The translations under genes and the position numbers were made by a program. From Ciona savignyi (taxonomy: Eukaryota; Chordata; Ascidiacea; Phlebobranchia; Cionidae): a stretch of 64,000 bases of DNA. How positions within the stretch are numbered: position 1 is the first letter of the stretch; each line of letters opens with the position of its first letter. This document shows positions 42,575 to 54,214 of this stretch, piece by piece. A model generated the notes under the pieces. It had not been told where the DNA came from. It saw nothing but the letters and a program-made list of their open reading frames with translations, and did no database searches. The stretch spans positions 2,850,556-2,914,555 of the forward strand of contig CH002827.1 in NCBI GenBank assembly GCA_000149265.1, read 5' to 3'.

Positions 42575-42810
42575 CTCCTTCATCTTTTTATACAATAGCT
42601 GTGCAATGTTATACTACTTCATTTTAGTTCATTTGTGCACAAGTGTATTTGTACTTGTTTAATTATGAAGCGCCTTGACACACATGACACTGTATATTTT
42701 TTGGGTTGTTACTTTAATGTAAATAGATATAGAATTTTAGTTTTTTTATTTTTGTACCTTAGATTTAGAGCATTGCACAATGACTTGAATATAAAATAAA
42801 GGGTAAAGTT

Positions 42811-44751
42811 TCAATGGTGATGATATTTTACTACTTTAGAATACTGTCCAGGCCTACCCCAGAAATCGATAGCCTGTACCCTATAATGACCATACACAGT
42901 GCCTGATAAAGAGAGATGTGTAACAGCAGAATGAACAAAGGAATTAAACAAAACTTTGTTATTGTTTATCGTTTGAAAGTTAAGTCCATTGCTTGCAAAT
43001 TCAATATTGTATGTCATGATACATTTGGTTTGAATGTTAGAATCTTGCCACTTTATCAACACTTGCTTTTGTGATATCTTACACAATTGTAGATTGTTTG
43101 GACTTGCAAGTAATTTGGCAGGTTTTTCACAAATTTGGTGCAACAAAATGCTTGGTAAATGCATACTAACATCAAATTTGTCAACATGTCTGAAAGTCTT
43201 GGGATTTGTGCAGTACGGCTCACTAGCGATCTGCATTTTGTAAAATAAATGTGGTTCTGGAAAAAGTGGACTACCAGCATCCATCCACACTTTATGGGGG
43301 TTGGTCAAAACATTGTCAAGTTTACAGAACATATGCCGTATACTGTCATTTTGTTTTGCATGAAAATGATACGGCCACTTGGTAGTTGTACTTGCATATT
43401 CCAAATTTAATTTGGTGATGACCTTTGATGTTTGGACATTTTCACTATTATATATGACAGTTGAAATTTCTAGGTTTTGACATTTGGTGCAAACAGATGA
43501 AACCCCACCAAGGGTCAAGTTTTGTTGCTTAGAGGTTATAACTTGCTTTAACTGAACATCTCCTAATTTGGCTAGCAGTCCCATTACAGTAAGTACAGGT
43601 TTTCTAACTAAAAACACATATTTTGGATTTGTATTGTTGACTTGAAACCTGGCATTTAAAGTTCTTTGTGTAAAAAAATGTGGTGCATAGCTCAAAAATG
43701 CATTGTCATTGCTCAACAACATGTAATTAATATGTTTTCTGCTTTTATTTGCAATAATTTGATGTTGATGCTCCGAAATAACTTTGGTGACCAGTGCTGC
43801 ATATGTTGCATCTGCCCTCCAAAGCATTGACTTGTTCCAGCCAACCAAAGGGTCTGCTTCATCATTTACAATTGGTGTATTTACAAGTGGTTTATATGCG
43901 GCATGAATTTTTGTAATGGTTTCTAATTCTGTAGTCAAAATGGAAGTTGCATCACTGTGCCCTTTCTTGTGAAATGATATGTAGTCAAGTCGGCTACCTA
44001 TTTTACCAGTTATATAATTGGTCCCATTGACACAATGCTTGAAGAGAGCCCAACATCTTTTTGAGAATATTTTATCACGGCATGAGGCACCTGGGCCACC
44101 AAAAGTCAATGATCTTGAAGCTTGTTTAATTCCTTCAGAACAAGCATCATAATATTTCAGAAATCCAGTTACTGACATTTTTATACCATCCCAATCTTTA
44201 TGATCTGGCTCATTCCAAGTTTCGAATAACCAATTTTTAACATACCCTTTGCCATACTTGATAATGTATCTCTCGGCTACAGAATGCACAAGGTTTTGCC
44301 ATTGTCGTACTTGTGTCATGTTGTCAAAATCCGAGAAGTGATTAGAAGGATTACCCATTAGTTCAAACCCAGGATACAAATAATTTTCATGTAAAAGTTG
44401 GATAAATTGATCAAGGTACACGAAATTGTAGTTTTTCCCTGATTTCGTAATCAAATCTAGAAGCCAATGGACACGAAGACGTTTCATCCCGGTGTGAGGT
44501 GTTGAACTAATCAGTAAGATATTCAGTTTCATATCTTTAGACAGTAGAAAATGGGATGCATTTGTGTGGGGTAACGGTGGGCAAAGACCAGTACTTTCCC
44601 AAAAATGTTGCAATGGTGAATCCAACTTGTTTGTAAAAACTGTATATTTGATAGGTTGGTAAGAGTCCTGACTGAATGTAGATTGAACTAAGAAAAATAA
44701 ATTTACAACATACCACACTGAAGAGCATATAACTATCCAATGTTTCATCAT
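42811..44751 (-). CDS. IDUA: Alpha-L-iduronidase (lysosomal, GH39)
   Basis: One intronless exon of 646 residues (human 653). It removes terminal L-iduronate from dermatan and heparan sulfate in lysosomes. The N-terminus has a hydrophobic signal peptide (VICSSVWYVVNLFFLV). The GH39 catalytic residues are visible: the acid/base Glu in FETWNEPDHKDW (residue 181; human E182) and the nucleophile Glu in PIVNDEADPLVGW (residue 298; human E299). RVHWLLDLIT, YISFHKKG and MLWRADATYAALV also match. Several N-glycosylation sequons occur. The C-terminal part keeps the beta-sandwich and fibronectin-like segments (VLIKWQDSN). Vertebrate IDUA has 14 exons, so complete intron loss stands out. Its 3' end converges on the CCDC102-type gene; TTTATT at 42746 on + may be its poly(A) signal. 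Confidence 0.95.
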   Translation of the reverse strand: MMKHWIVICSSVWYVVNLFFLVQSTFSQDSYQPIKYTVFTNKLDSPLQHFWESTGLCPPLPHTNASHFLLSKDMKLNILLISSTPHTGMKRLRVHWLLDLITKSGKNYNFVYLDQFIQLLHENYLYPGFELMGNPSNHFSDFDNMTQVRQWQNLVHSVAERYIIKYGKGYVKNWLFETWNEPDHKDWDGIKMSVTGFLKYYDACSEGIKQASRSLTFGGPGASCRDKIFSKRCWALFKHCVNGTNYITGKIGSRLDYISFHKKGHSDATSILTTELETITKIHAAYKPLVNTPIVNDEADPLVGWNKSMLWRADATYAALVTKVISEHQHQIIANKSRKHINYMLLSNDNAFLSYAPHFFTQRTLNARFQVNNTNPKYVFLVRKPVLTVMGLLAKLGDVQLKQVITSKQQNLTLGGVSSVCTKCQNLEISTVIYNSENVQTSKVITKLNLEYASTTTKWPYHFHAKQNDSIRHMFCKLDNVLTNPHKVWMDAGSPLFPEPHLFYKMQIASEPYCTNPKTFRHVDKFDVSMHLPSILLHQICEKPAKLLASPNNLQLCKISQKQVLIKWQDSNIQTKCIMTYNIEFASNGLNFQTINNNKVLFNSFVHSAVTHLSLSGTVYGHYRVQAIDFWGRPGQYSKVVKYHHH

Positions 44752-46309
44752 GTAAAGCTTTTAAACTCGGACACTGCACTCTGTTGTGTAGCAATTTACC
44801 GCCATTGTTTACCCTTATTAAAATATTCTCAAACTAGGGGAACTTAATAAAAACTAACTTTTTTTACTTTGTTTTAACGCATTTTTATTATTTTCCCATT
44901 AACGCGGCAAATTATTTTTATTTTAAAATAAAAAATAAAATGCCGTACATATTGTAAAAATTATTTTTGAACAACAATTAAACATTAACCCTTATTTCTT
45001 TGTGATGTAAAGTGTACGTTGCGCCACCTACACAGCCAATTGTTTTCGTGAACAAATGTGGATTTGCAGAGTAATGAGTTTTGGAAGATCACTTGCCCAC
45101 CTTAATGCATACAGTTTCTTGATTCGTATATTGGTATCAGGTTTTTAAAATAGGTGTTTTAAAGGAAACATTAAAACTTTACAATTATTTTTATTACCGT
45201 ACTCAATTCAGATCTTCATTGTAATTTGAATTATTTCAGACCTAGGTGAATAGTTTGGTGGGTGGGTGACTGTCCCGTTTAAGCCGAAACCATTCCAGAA
45301 AGGACTGATTGCAAAGCTGTTTAGTTGTGCCATTGGATTGTCGGGTTAAACTTAATTAGTAGTAACGTCTCAATACTTTATAAAACCATGCAAACAACTC
45401 TGTAACAGTGGGTAAGTTAGGATAGAAATAACGCATCCATCCAAGTTACACTGGTTTATTTGGTTGAGATGGCTCACACATTCATCAAACATTGTTTTAG
45501 CAAAAACAATAATAAAAAACTTAATTCATTAATTAATTACAAATGACCCATTTAAATAGAGCCTAGCCGACCAGTATGGAAAGTACGGCAGCTGCACACT
45601 CGAGATTTTTTATTCCCTGCGTCTTTGCACACTTGGGTAATTTCACACATGCTCGTGAGCTGGCAGTATAAACATCGTATAATTTCCAACAAACCTGTAA
45701 ACCTACCTCGGGTAATTTACTGTCAGTACGTTTTTTGTTACGTAGATAGATATGTTAGCTGATGGACACGATAGATTTAGAATAGAATAATACGTTTGTT
45801 TAAGATTTTTACAAAATAGTAATAATAAGGAGATTTTGTGCACACTTGAAGTGTGCACTCTTGGACGTTTGCACACCGCACACTTAAATATTTGGCGTGT
45901 GCACACTCGAGATCTCGGCGAAAATTGACGTACATTCCATACGGGCTAGCCGATTGTATAGCTCAGATATAAACTACATGGGTCAGTGATTATTAGCTTC
46001 TTGCTCTTACTTTTTTCAGAATTGTAACGCTGTGACCTAATATAATGTGTGTATATGTGCTTTTATCATTACATAGGAAAATGCAAGAGACTATTTATAG
46101 ATTACCTTGCATTCATTGTTGGGTTAGCAAAAATGGATAAGTCCTTCATTGCTAATTTCCTTACTCTCCCCTAATAATGGGCTTTGGATATTTAATAAAA
46201 TGTCCATAAAATTTGTTCTGGTTTAAATATTTCTCTATATTTGTCAGGAAGTGTTAAGTATTTAACTGATTTGCACAAGTGTAAAAAAGTAGGTGTATCT
46301 GTCAACTAG
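44752..46309. other. Intergenic / 5' region between IDUA and the CP2 factor
   Basis: Divergent spacing, so both promoters may lie here. The plus-strand gene should have at least one upstream coding or leader exon that I could not identify. A palindrome at 45838-45858 (gtgcacacttgaagtgtgcac) and a repeated tgcacactcgagat (near 45594 and 45900) are the only structure seen. Confidence 0.5.
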
Positions 46310-48933
46310 CAATCCTGGCTTCCAAAATTGTACACGAATCGGTCACCTCCTCTTCAAAAACGTACTTGCTTGTTGTACCTACGGTTGCCCCATCCAATAG
46401 TGAGTTAAGTAAAAGGCAAGCAGTTGGCAATTTGGTTTCTGAAAAGTCAGACACTCAATGTTTTCAATACTTAGAGGACGGCCAGCAGCAGACAATCTTG
46501 AAGAGAAAAGTTCCGGTTACTGTTGGCTTGCCTCAAATCTCAAGGCACACCAATTTAAGCGGAAGAACCAAAGAACACATTACTCAAAATTCAAGAGATT
46601 TTCTTTCTACTATATCTCAATTGCATAACAAAGGAAACTCAGACCACATTGACTCACATGAGGTAATAGAAAGTTCCATGCTGGCAGAATCTTTGCAGGA
46701 ATTAAATACTGAGGAAGCCAACATTCAAGTTTCGAATGCAGAAAATGTAGCCGATGACAATTCAATAACAACATCTACTACTGACACAAATTTATCAGTC
46801 CATGTAAGTTATGTTCTTTGCATTTTTATAATGTACATACCTGTCTAAAATATACACACAGATTTCACCAGACAGCTTTCACATTTGTGGCTTGTTCACT
46901 ATGCTGCATGGTTTTGTCATTGTGTCACTAAGCAAGGCAGTTAACAACAAAGCTCATAGATTCATATCTCCAGCCAAAAGGTGGTGGGATCAAAACCAAA
47001 TAGCTACCTTCTTTGCCTTGGCCCTTGGGCAATGTACTTAGCACACTAGAGGTTTAATAGGTTTATCAAAAACTGATCTTAATCAACCCAATACAATAGC
47101 TTCAGTATTCTGACAGTGGAATTAAAATAATCTGACAGTTACCCAGTACCATGTTTAAACAGCCCTGCACTTTGCCAACTCGGAGATAAAGATAAGACTA
47201 TTCTATGCTGTAACATTATAATGCATTTAAAATGTTACAACACCATTATTTAATTACCTAGCCAGGATAGACATTATTATTGTATCCAATACTTCGGCTC
47301 AACAGAACTGACATTAATATTTTTATAGGATAGCAGTGGGCAGGGCAAAGATCTTGTACCAGTAGCTTGGGTTAAAATGGATGGCGTTGAATCGGACTTG
47401 GTCAAGGATTTTGACACAAACTTGTCTGGCCTTGGTCTGGAACTGGGAGCAAATGCATACAACATGAGTGAAGTGTTAAACTTGCCTATTTTCAAGCAAG
47501 AAAGTTTGCTTGTGAACCAAGGATTACCACCACTGCAGTACATGTTATGTGCGCCAACATCGCCAGCTACAAAAGTTTATGAAGAAACTTTAACATATCT
47601 GAACCAAGGAATGCCATACGAAATAAAGTTAAAAAAGCTGCGGGACATTCCTGATTTGGGAACTGTAAAACATGTAAAAAGTCAACTACGGGTTGTGTTT
47701 CATGACCGCAGGTTGCAATACACAGAATATGAACAATTTCAGACGTGGAAGTTCAATAGGCCAGGAGATAGAATGTTAAACATTGACACTCCAATGTCTG
47801 TGGGGGTCATACAATCCAGGGAGCACCCAGAACAATTAAATCTGGTTGAATTTATTTGGGACGTTGACACAGAAGCATCTGTGTGGATACAGGTAAACTG
47901 CATCAGTACAGAATTTACAGTGCGGAAGCATGGTGGGGAAAAAGGTGTTCCATTTCGTATCCAGATAGATACATACACATTACAAAATAACAATGAATAT
48001 GGGCGGTACATTCATTCTGCAAGCTGTCAAATTAAAGTTTTTAAACCAAAGGGCGCTGATCGTAAGCAGAAAACAGATAAGGATAAGATGGAGAGGCGAA
48101 CTGCACAGGAAAAACTAAAATATCAGCCATCATATGACTCCACACTTTTAAGTGAATGTATGCCTACTATAACATCTACAGATCAAATGTCTCCTGTGGT
48201 ACATACAACAACACAGCAACAGAGCAGAGTTGGGGACTCAGTCACTGAAATGATAGTTCCACAGACCGAGTACATTGCAATTACTCAGTCACTCACTAGT
48301 AATTCATTAGCTGAACGTCAAAACTTAAATGCCGTTAATTACAACCAAATTGTTGAAACGTCTATGGTGCTGCCAATAACTGCTAGCACTAAAACCAGCA
48401 ACAGATCAAGTCCAGTACTTAAGTCAGACGTGCTTCTGGTAAATGCAACTGTTGCAGAAACGCAGGAATGGTTGCAAAGAAACCGATTTGGCAATCTTAT
48501 GAAAACTTTTAGCAATTTCTCAGCTATGGATCTTCTTACACTATCAAGGGATGACACCACACTTATATGTGGGCAAGCTGATGGTATAAGGCTGTACAAC
48601 TCGCTAAGATCAAAGCCTGTTCACCCAAGGTTAACTCTCTATCTTACACCTGCTTCTAACAACGAAAGTGGCCTTTCCATTTATAAAGCTTACTATCTTG
48701 AACAAGCAAGTGTAGCTGAACTTATGAAGGCGACGACTCAGTGCCTATTTCCTGATGACACAACACTGAGACCACAGCAGGTATACCAAATTCTCTATCA
48801 GCCTCTCCGTAAAAACATTCATGTTTTGGTAACGGATGATGTAGTTTCGGTAATGAAAGATGAATCCTCTTTTTCGGTTCATTTGGTAAAGACTGAAAAC
48901 TCTGATAATTTTCAAATTATAATCAAACCATAG
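46310..48933 (+). CDS. TFCP2: CP2/LSF-family transcription factor (TFCP2/UBP1/TFCP2L1 orthologue)
   Basis: Two exons seen: about 46310-46803 (acceptor ctag at 46306-46309; upstream exon not found) and 47329-48933 (stop TAG), joined in phase 0. The large exon carries SDLVKDFDTNLSGLGLELGA, EETLTYLNQGMPYEIKLKKL, RVVFHDRRLQYTEYEQF, NRPGDRMLNIDTPMSVGVI, CISTEFTVRKHGGEKGVPFR and SASCQIKVFKPKGADRKQKT, the CP2 DNA-binding domain. A SAM-like domain (QEWLQRNRFGNLMKTFSNF to ADGIRLYNSL) and a C-terminal oligomerisation region ending FQIIIKP follow. This group (not Grainyhead) binds DNA as dimers or tetramers. The first exon encodes about 160 Ser/Thr-rich residues absent from the vertebrate N-terminus. 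M at 47377 could start a shorter isoform close to vertebrate TFCP2. The subgroup cannot be assigned. Confidence 0.92.
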
Positions 48934-50560
48934 ATTAGTCCTCTCACCTGTGCAATACATTAGGTTCTGTGAACGCTCTTTTACTGATGCTCAAATTTGT
49001 TACAATTCGTTTTCGATAATATTTGTAAAATGTTTGAAATTAGTTTTTAGGCAATATTATAAATTCAAACCTTGTAAATGTCAGCTGCACATTCTGTTGT
49101 TGTGTTTAAAGTTTTGTAACATTCTTGTAAAAGTTTTTTAAAAGAAATCTGCGTATTTTTCTAAGGTGCCCTTAAGTATGTATTTCTGTGAGTTTTCAAC
49201 CTGTATTCCTTAATAGTACTCATATTATCAATGGAATGTGTCAAAAACTCAGGTGTATTTTTATCATTCTCCAATTACATTCATTCTTTTAAATTCCATT
49301 AGTTTTCAGCAGTTTTGTCTGCTGGCTTGGCATTTGGTGGTGAGGTTTTCAAACTCCACTTATTACCAGTTTATTTTCCTGAGAAAACTACGTGCACATT
49401 CCAAGCTGAAGATTCGGCCACAGCTTAGCATAAGTTATGAGTTAAAAGGGAATAATCGTAAATAAATACACTTAATTAAACCATCTAAGGGTAATAAAAT
49501 CTCCACCTTTTACTGTAAAAACTCAATAGAATTAATCAGGTGTACAAATATCAAATTAATTCCCATCTTAAACCTGGTATATTTACAATTAATCACGTGT
49601 GTTTTATGACTGTCCTGTTCCGACCCCAGAAGATAAACCAAAGAATATATATTGTTTTAGGTAAAAGCACAGAATTTTCAGTACAATGTTTAAAAGTTCC
49701 ATTATGCTGTGTAAAATTGCTGCTATTTGTGTGCTTATCGTTTATTTCCCTTACATTAAATGAAGTCCTACTATTGTTGAAATGGTGTTTTAAGTGAAAT
49801 ATTACACACTTACTCATTACTGTACTTTATCAAGGGATGCTAGGTTTTGAAATCTGGTAGTTTTTTTTCTCATTTTACATTCAACCCAACTTACTTCTAT
49901 TCCTGCAGTGGGATAGCGTGCAATCCGAGCTTAAGGCATGCGCGTAATTGATACAAAATAATTTATGACCAAACAACCCCCGAAAAACTAGTCGCTAGCT
50001 GATCGGTTGTGTCCTTGGGCAAGGCATTTAGCGAGACATTGCATGAACCCAGCAAATTAATGGGTTCTACTTAATTGAAGAGACGTGTGAATCTTAAACA
50101 ACACACTATAATGGCTTCGGTAACCCTACGGTTTGTCGCGAGGTGATATGACGATCGCCCGTGTGTTAATCCCCTTGGTTTTCCCACTTATGGGGATATA
50201 CAATATCCTATCTTCCTATCCTGAAATACTTTAATTATAGAGACATAATCAAAGGCTGGTGGTTGACCACTCGATCCAGTCCACAATGATCGAGGTAAAT
50301 ATTATCCACATGGATTACTTTGGCAGGCGAATTGGATTAAAACATTGTGACACTGACCACATAACAACATATAAGCCGGTCTAACCTTGGCCAAATGTAA
50401 ATTTCATCTTGGGTGGATAAGAGGACCACACATAAAGGCCACAAATTGACGCGATAATGGTGGTGGTCCCCCAATGTTTGTTTGGTTGAAAACAGCATGT
50501 GCCTGGCTGCGCGCCGGTGTTCTCGTTTATCTGTAATAGTGGAGCAGTGCTTTCTGAAAT
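48934..50560. other. 3' UTR and intergenic sequence with a SINE
   Basis: AT-rich; no exon recognised. A near full-length V-like SINE occupies 49985-50225 (+). Confidence 0.6.
49985..50225 (+). mobile_element. V-like SINE, near full length, head truncated
   Basis: Begins at actagtcgctagctgatcgg and contains tccttgggcaaggcatttag, aacccagcaaattaatgggt, the body gtaaccctacggtttgtcgc and the tail ggggatatacaatatcctat. Matches 1000-1287 along this length. Confidence 0.8.
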
Positions 50561-50589
50561 AAAGGTGTTGATTGTGCATCTGCTAGCTG

Positions 50590-50760
50590 TTTTGTTAGGA
50601 AAAAGTTGCCGATGTACGAAGGGGTATGGGCTCAACTTTTTTAAATAAAATTTTGAAGGGTTTTGAGTTTAGGTTGCAGATCCTAGCTTCAATTTTTAAA
50701 TTGTGCAAAAATCCAAGACTTTCTAAGTGAGGATTTTGAGTGACAGCCATTTTTGTGAGG
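50590..50760. repeat. Left inverted flank of the duplicated SDR block
   Basis: aaaaagttgccgatgtacga to ggttgcagatcctagcttca is the reverse complement of 61010-61115 (gaagcttgaatctgcaacct to cttcgtacatcggcaac). Its inner part (agactttctaagtgaggatt) also matches 57385-57450 in reverse orientation. Confidence 0.8.
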
Positions 50761-51019
50761 TCAGTTTGCATTGGTGAGATACGAAGAATAAATAGTTGAA
50801 CTGTAAGTTCGTTATTATTATGGGCCGTTAAAGCAGGCATGTCACTATTTTAAGAAGGTTAAGATTTTGAAAATTTCCGGGAAAAACGGTTCATGTATTT
50901 AAATATGTGTTTCTTTCGAAGTTTTTTGGTAGAACGTGTAAATTAATCAGGTTAAGACTTTTAGGAATCCTAACTAGCACGACCCTTAGGCTAAATTATT
51001 TTTAAAAATCCCTAAAAAG

Positions 51020-51039
51020 AATTCCCGATATCGGGAATT
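51020..51039. repeat. Perfect 20-bp palindrome at duplication boundary
   Basis: AATTCCCGATATCGGGAATT, self-complementary throughout, about 20 bases before the point where similarity to 57540 begins (ttctgattggttaggacctg against ttctgattggttgggacctg). Confidence 0.85.
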
Positions 51040-51049
51040 TTTTAAACAC

Positions 51050-53960
51050 AATAATATTTCTGATTGGTTAGGACCTGGACCCCTCCGTAAACATATAATA
51101 TTTGACCTCAAAAATGCAACACTGTGGTGAATAAAATCATTTATTAACAAAGGCCTCATTGGATATTAAACACAAAAAAGAGCCATATGTGTTTGGGAGT
51201 CCAGGAAATTCAGCTATGGAAATATATATATATATATACATTGTGTACACACTACCAACATTTCGAATCATTCATATATACATTATGTTAGCTAACGATC
51301 GATCCCGTGGTTTTGCGGTAAATACGACCGATTCATTTATGGCATGGCATTAAAAATCAAACGTGTAAATAGATTATTACAGAAATAAGGCAGTCAAAAT
51401 TTTATTTTTTGTTACAAATAAACAAACAAGTAATTTTCGTGTGAAATAATTTTGGAACATTTTAAAATTGGTAGAGGTTGATTACTTAGTATATCCTGAT
51501 AATAAATGTTTCTTATTTTCCGAATAAGATCCTCCCGCGGTCAGTTGGGAGGCACGATCCCGTAATACATCTGGAAGCTGATGTTGCGAGAAAGATGACG
51601 GTGTCTGACACTTCTTCGATGGAGAGGAGGGTTTCACCAAGCGGATTGCAGCTAGCGTGCAATTCAGCCGCTTTCGCCACCTCCGCCACCTTTTCCTCCT
51701 CAATAACTTTCCTTAATTTCTCGGTGTCAATCAATGAAGGACTGGAAGGAGGTCTTAATTAAATACGAAATTATGTGCTGTCATAGTTCTACATACTTGA
51801 TAGCGTTCACTCGAATGTCGTACTTTGCAAGTTCTGTAAAAAAAACTAGAGAGCGTTAATGAAGTGCTTGCGATTTGTAAAATTTATTTTTACTGTAAAG
51901 CACGATCACTAACCACAATATATAGTTATATACCATTTCCACATGGTTATTTCTTACGTGTCTAGGCCGTAATACTTTAAACCCTTTCCGCATGTTTAAA
52001 TAAGTTATCCAGGTGTAGTTAAAAAAATAGTGTTGCCGATGTAACACGGTTTGGTCTGATCCCTTTGATCTAACTGTTAGAGATTAGTGATCAACCACAA
52101 CCACTATAATGAATCCCTTTACATATTCATTGGATAACACACATTAATTGTATTCACTAATGAACAAAATTATGGTTTCAAATGTAAAAGAGTTTCGTTA
52201 CATTTTTATAATGTAAAAACTAACTGATCATTGTGAAGGCTACTTACATATTAGACAACCAGTTCATTCGTATGCGTATTTAAAACATTTCACAACAAGA
52301 CTAGGCGCTATAAGCAAAATATTGCTCACAACAATTTGTACAACGTGAACTATAAAAACTACTAGCGACATGAGCGTCGACCTTGCACGAAATAAATTCT
52401 ATTCTCTGGTCCTTAAATAAAGGCAAATTAAGCGCATACTTATTAATTAAAGGAGTTCAAAAAAGTATCGCGAATACATTCTAACAGTACATTTGTTCCA
52501 GACACCTTCAACTTATTAGCTAACATTTTTAAAAGTTCATTTTTTGTTAATTAAATACGAATAACAGACTATTCTGATGTAGTTGACCATTTTTCAGGAA
52601 AGTAACCCATAACAACTGTTACTGCACCGGTACAGTAGTTTTTTTTATAGTTCATTATTTTTTTGTAACATTTTGTTTCTATTTGTCCTTGAAAATTTCA
52701 CATACATTTTAAATTGTAAAATCTTTCTTTAGTGTATTTTTTCAGTTTTTTTGGATGGTTAATAATTGAGGTGTGTGTTTATAAGCGGTTTATGGTTTGG
52801 TATTTTCTTTCAGGTTATTCAATGTGTTATTTTGATTTAAGATTGTATGAGTAAACATAAAATGAATAACGAAGGCGCCATTGTGAAGGTATAATTTTGT
52901 CTTTTAGTTTTCCACTTTTAATGCCTCACATGCATTTGTATTTAAGTTACTGCAAACTACCCATAAAAGATTTAGAAAAAAACGCGTTATTATTTACTGC
53001 CTGGTGTGGTAACAATTGAACAATTCAAACTATTCCAAATTATCTGCACATTGTGTTAACGAATAGTCTCACCTAAAGCAGAGTTCTTTGTAAAGTGGTC
53101 TAAAGCACTCTTCGACATGCTATATAAAAGAAATTGCGGCATGCACACCGATGTTGCCATTGAAGATATGTTCACAACGCAGCCTTTATGTAAAATGAAT
53201 TTTGAATAATTTAAAAAATGGCAAACTTTTCTTACCTTTTGTTTGCTTTAAGTGTGGCAAGCACAGCTGCGTAAGATAACATGGGGCTCGTGTGTTCAAT
53301 TGGAAGATATGATCAAAGTTTTCAATGTTTACCTGAAGAACCATCATCGAATTATTATTTATTTAATTCGTGGTAGCAAAAATAGTTACTTCTTCTAGGG
53401 TAGCACTATCCACATAACCGGCATTATTGACTAAAACATCGATCGTACCAAGGTTGGCCACTGCAGTCTCTACCAACTTTTTCATATCGTCGATATTTAG
53501 CAAATCCGCCACAATTTTCACAACCTATATAAAATGTAAACTTGATTTCATTACACCAAATCTATAAATAGCATAAATTAAAAGCTGCCAATAACCATAC
53601 CTTAGCTGCTCCATCTAACGTGCATTTGTCGGCAACCTTAGATAGATTGTCCTGGTTTCTTCCACAGATGGCAACTGCAGCCCCCCTCTTGGCAAAGGCG
53701 CGAGCGATTCCTTCACCAAGGCCACGAGAGGCACCTAAGCAAGTATATCATAATTTCATTAAACCACCAAGCTATATATTACCTGTGATAACAACTGCCT
53801 TATTACTTAGTTCTTCCATTGCTACTGCGTCATTAAGAAATTAGTGCATGGACAATTTTTTTTACAAAGTTTATAATGTCTAGACAAGTTCAGGTGTACT
53901 CGTTTAACATGGGTGAGTTAATGTTTAACCGTTAGAATATCTTGTGTGCAATGAGGCATT
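51050..53960. repeat. Segmental duplication, left copy
   Basis: Collinear with 57535-60130 at an offset of about 6.2-6.5 kb. It includes the whole SDR gene, an (AT)n run and both flanks (for example gaggcattcgtt at both right ends). Exonic sequence is highly similar; introns differ by sizeable indels, notably the intron after exon 5. Confidence 0.9.
51513..53819 (-). CDS. Classical short-chain dehydrogenase/reductase, copy 1 (intact)
   Basis: Seven exons: 53819-53783, 53734-53601, 53524-53390, 53332-53236, 53183-53073, 51833-51797, 51741-51513, all phases consistent, 259 residues, the usual classical SDR size. The Rossmann cofactor motif TGxxxGxG is TGASRGLGEG, split by intron 1 after the first G. 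NNAG is present (VLVNNAGYVD). The catalytic Ser lies in VNISSMATS and the YxxxK pair is YSMSK. The late VNAINPSLIDTE strand and SIEEVSDTVIFLATSASRCI, ITGSCLPTDRG complete the fold. RGRN after the second strand (ICGRNQDN) suggests NADP(H) preference, by inference. The substrate is unknown; the sequence is FabG-like in the broad sense. The last acceptor was set at ccttccag (51742-51749), which gives the family's NP turn. Confidence 0.92.
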
Positions 53961-54023
53961 CGTTCAACCCACAATGCAACAAAAAGTTGCTAATGACGTG
54001 TTTCGTAAAACCGCACATGATGC

Positions 54024-54037
<14 letters not shown>

Positions 54038-54055
<18 letters not shown>

Positions 54056-54130
54056 GAGCCAAGTTTCGAGCACATGATGGGCTCGTCACCAGGACCGTTT
54101 TTTGTATAGGTAGGTATATGTATCGGTCGC
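54038..54130 (-). mobile_element. tRNA-related SINE, family 2, truncated
   Basis: ttatttaccgagccaagttt, cacatgatgggctcgtcacc and gtatatgtatcggtcgcg match the copy at 61296. The A-box end is lost. A run of T precedes it on the plus strand, i.e. a poly(A) tail on the minus strand. Confidence 0.7.
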
Positions 54131-54214
54131 GTTTGCTTTTACTAAGTGGTTTCCAAAAGGAATTCGTCCACTGGGAGAATTTTTTCCATTTCTGGAAAGG
54201 AATTTCAAAACTTT

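Noticed and set aside
51200-51245. (AT)n run as a functional element (also 57690-57715, 54275-54300)
   Set aside because: Ordinary microsatellites carried along with the duplicated segments.
53620-53844. Plus-strand open frame, repeated at 59764-60057
   Set aside because: Recurs only because the SDR exons on the minus strand are duplicated; the minus-strand frame carries the Rossmann motif.
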